NCBI GenBank assembly: GCA_009797885.1
Contig: WNKP01000008.1
Coordinates: 124,001-188,000 of the forward strand
DNA length: 64,000 nt
Source of the DNA: Flavobacteriaceae bacterium GF1
Lineage (GTDB): Bacteria; Bacteroidota; Bacteroidia; Flavobacteriales; Flavobacteriaceae
Direction: 5' to 3'
Within the stretch, counting starts at the first letter, position 1; each line of letters begins with the position of its first letter. The translations under genes were made by a program, and so were the position numbers. The notes under the pieces were generated by a model. That model made no database searches, had not been told where the DNA came from, and saw only the letters and a program-made list of their open reading frames with translations. Shown piece by piece: positions 62,059 to 64,000 of this stretch.

Positions 62059-63465
62059 ATGGGCAATACACTCTTCGACAAGGTTTGGGACGCGCACGTG
62101 GTCAAAAAAATAAAAAACGGCCCAGACGTTTTATTTATTGACCGCCACTTGGTTCACGAGGTCACAAGTCCTGTGGCTTTTTTGGGTTTAAAAAATAGGG
62201 GGATTCCCGTTTTGTACGCCGGAAGGACCTTTGCAACCGCGGACCATAATACCCCAACACTCAACCAACACTTACCGGTAAGCGACCCGCTGTCCGCAAA
62301 CCAGTTAAAAGCACTGGAAAAAAACGCGGCTGAACATGGGATTCCGTACTGGGGATTGGGACATGAAAAAAATGGTATTGTCCACGTTATCGGTCCGGAA
62401 AATGGGATTACCCTGCCTGGAGCCACAATTGTATGTGGGGATTCCCATACATCCACCCATGGCGCATTTGGGGCCATTGCGTTTGGTATTGGAACGTCCG
62501 AAGTAGAAATGGTGCTCTCCAGCCAATGTATTATGCAGCCCAAGCCCAAGAGTATGCGTATCAATATCAATGGAAGGCTAAATTTTGGGGTGACCCCTAA
62601 AGATGTGGCATTGTACATTATTTCGCAACTGACCACGTCCGGTGCAACCGGTTATTTTGTGGAGTATGCTGGGGAAGTCTTCCGTAACATGAGTATGGAG
62701 GGACGTATGACCGTCTGCAACCTCAGTATTGAAATGGGGGCCCGTGGCGGTATGATTGCTCCTGACACCACCACATTTGAATATATCAAAGGGCGTGAGT
62801 TTGCCCCCAAAGGTGCCGATTGGGATAAGGCCATGGCGTACTGGGAAACTTTACATTCCGAAGACAATGCCGAATTTGATAAGGAACTCAGCTTTGATGC
62901 CGCCAATATAGAACCCATGATTACCTATGGTACCAATCCCGGAATGGGCTTTGGTATTTCCAACAGTATTCCAAAAGCAGGTGAGGGAACCAGTGCAAAT
63001 ACCTATAAAAAATCCTTGGCCTATATGGATTTTAATGAGGGGGAAGCCATGTTGGGCAAGGCTATTGACTTTGTATTTCTTGGAAGTTGTACCAATGGTA
63101 GAATAGAGGACTTTAGGGCATTTGCCTCCATTGTGAAAGGCAGAAAGAAAGCGGAAAATGTTACGGCATGGTTAGTGCCAGGCTCCCATAAAGTGGAAGA
63201 AGCCATTAAGGAAGAGGGCATTTTGGAAATCCTCCATGAGTCCGGTTTCAAGCTCCGGGAACCAGGTTGTTCTGCTTGTTTGGCCATGAACGATGATAAA
63301 ATTCCGGCAGGAAAATACGCTGTAAGTACGTCCAACAGGAATTTTGAAGGTAGACAGGGACCAGGGGCACGAACCCTTTTGGCAAGCCCATTGGTGGCTG
63401 CGGCTGCCGCAGTAACCGGAGTGGTGACCGATCCCCGTGAACTCATGGAACTGCAAGAAGCCTAA
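62059..63465 (+). CDS. leuC: 3-isopropylmalate dehydratase large subunit
   Basis: A 468-residue aconitase-family protein, normal length. It isomerises 2- to 3-isopropylmalate in leucine synthesis together with leuD. The [4Fe-4S]-binding segments are present: [12 protein letters not shown] and [13 protein letters not shown], and [20 protein letters not shown] near residue 132. [15 protein letters not shown] is the typical start. A heptanucleotide repeat tract separates it from leuD. Confidence 0.97.
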   Translation: MGNTLFDKVWDAHVVKKIKNGPDVLFIDRHLVHEVTSPVAFLGLKNRGIPVLYAGRTFATADHNTPTLNQHLPVSDPLSANQLKALEKNAAEHGIPYWGLGHEKNGIVHVIGPENGITLPGATIVCGDSHTSTHGAFGAIAFGIGTSEVEMVLSSQCIMQPKPKSMRININGRLNFGVTPKDVALYIISQLTTSGATGYFVEYAGEVFRNMSMEGRMTVCNLSIEMGARGGMIAPDTTTFEYIKGREFAPKGADWDKAMAYWETLHSEDNAEFDKELSFDAANIEPMITYGTNPGMGFGISNSIPKAGEGTSANTYKKSLAYMDFNEGEAMLGKAIDFVFLGSCTNGRIEDFRAFASIVKGRKKAENVTAWLVPGSHKVEEAIKEEGILEILHESGFKLREPGCSACLAMNDDKIPAGKYAVSTSNRNFEGRQGPGARTLLASPLVAAAAAVTGVVTDPRELMELQEA

Positions 63466-63473
63466 TTACCTGT

Positions 63474-63557
63474 AACCATCAACCATCAACCATCAACCAT
63501 CAACCATCAACCATCAACCATCAACCATCAACCATTAATTATTAACCATTAACCATT
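63474..63557. repeat. Heptanucleotide repeat tract between leuC and leuD
   Basis: Eight perfect AACCATC units (63474-63529) followed by four degenerate ones (AACCATT, AATTATT, AACCATT, AACCATT; 63530-63557), twelve units in all, in the 104-base gap between leuC and leuD. The unit size is the same seven bases as in the tract at 51196-51387. Confidence 0.95.
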
Positions 63558-63569
63558 AACTAAAAACCA

Positions 63570-64000
63570 ATGGCATACGACAAATTCAATATACTCACAT
63601 CAACCGCAGTACCACTACCGATTGAAAATGTGGATACGGACCAGATCATTCCTGCGCGCTTCTTAAAGGCTACGGAACGTAAAGGGTTTGGGGACAATCT
63701 TTTTCGGGACTGGCGATACAATCCTGACAACACTCCTAAGTCGCAGTTCGTTTTGAACAATCCCATCTATGGTGGAAAAATTCTGGTCGGCGGCAAAAAC
63801 TTCGGTTCCGGTTCTTCCAGGGAACATGCGGCCTGGGCAGTTTATGACTACGGTTTCCGTTGCGTGGTTTCCAGTTTTTTTGCGGACATTTTCAGAAACA
63901 ACTGCTTGAATGTAGGCGTACTTCCCGTTCAAATTGGTCCTGAATTTTTGGAAAAGGTCTTTAGGGCCATTGAAGCCAATCCTAAAACGGAGTTCAAGGT
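63570..64000 (+). CDS. leuD: 3-isopropylmalate dehydratase small subunit (partial, right edge)
   Basis: The first 143 codons of leuD; the remainder lies beyond the window. [22 protein letters not shown] and [21 protein letters not shown] are the family signature. It pairs with leuC to make isopropylmalate isomerase. The spacer to leuC is 104 bases because of the repeats, instead of the usual few bases, and it might weaken translational coupling. Confidence 0.97.
   Translation, partial: MAYDKFNILTSTAVPLPIENVDTDQIIPARFLKATERKGFGDNLFRDWRYNPDNTPKSQFVLNNPIYGGKILVGGKNFGSGSSREHAAWAVYDYGFRCVVSSFFADIFRNNCLNVGVLPVQIGPEFLEKVFRAIEANPKTEFK

Overview
The window looks like a piece of a chromosome from a marine flavobacterium (Bacteroidota, family Flavobacteriaceae; the gene set is reminiscent of Muricauda/Flagellimonas-like genomes, but genus is an inference). 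Reasons: several genes are preceded by the Bacteroidota -7 promoter element TAnnTTTG rather than by Shine-Dalgarno sites; there are many lipoproteins and outer-membrane barrels of Bacteroidota type (DUF4369-thioredoxin, DUF2911, membrane-anchored AraC regulators, fused alpha/beta 2-oxoacid dehydrogenase E1); base composition is in the low to mid 40s % GC by eye. No rRNA, tRNA, CRISPR array or complete insertion sequence was seen.

Layout. 1-5019: N-terminal half of a GlcD-type FAD oxidase, an outer-membrane barrel, a TlpA-like lipoprotein and a beta-propeller lipoprotein, separated by strong terminators. 5169-8159: rhomboid protease, a divergent lipid A-type acyltransferase with an alpha/beta hydrolase, and a MORN-repeat protein. 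8277-11935: formate-THF ligase, an NTF2-like protein and phosphoglucosamine mutase. 12004-16442: a tightly overlapping run with ACP phosphodiesterase-like, gamma-glutamyltransferase, an ATP-grasp ligase and unknowns. 16458-18110: a bacterial glutamate-receptor-like potassium channel and a secreted unknown. 18339-22851: an S24 (LexA-like) repressor divergent from a DNA repair cassette (radical SAM, DUF4130-type and HEAT-repeat DNA-alkylation-repair proteins) with four copies of an operator core between them. 22939-25812: nucleoside salvage (deoD, deoC, nucleoside hydrolase). 25924-34901: uvrA, a LOG-family protein, a large secreted M1-like/barrel protein and the fused E1. 35496-36797: nhaA in an AT-rich stretch that looks acquired. 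37108-43734: M16 protease, AraC regulator, two DoxX proteins with a frameshifted gene between them, and holA. 43761-51082: orphan HsdR-N nuclease-like protein, glycosyltransferase, OmpA lipoprotein, Sua5/YrdC, a hybrid-free sensor kinase and a UvrD helicase. 51083-58000: heptanucleotide repeats, DsrE-like, M20 amidohydrolase, a degenerate OmpA-like protein, patatin and an M1 aminopeptidase. 58048-64000: recG, a DUF2911 protein and the start of leuCD.

The most striking item is recG (58048-60588). About 146 codons encoding a complete DUF559 (Vsr/PD-(D/E)XK-like) endonuclease domain sit in frame between helicase motif II (DEQH) and motif III (TAT). Removing them leaves a RecG of the standard ~700 residues. 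The insert is bounded by GC-rich hairpins that are inverted with respect to each other, as expected of a small mobile element that has jumped in frame into an essential repair helicase; it lacks intein splicing residues. The second is the LexA-like S24 repressor/operator circuit driving a DNA repair cassette whose spacers have been invaded by intergenic repeats. Third are two tracts of heptanucleotide repeats, one between leuC and leuD.
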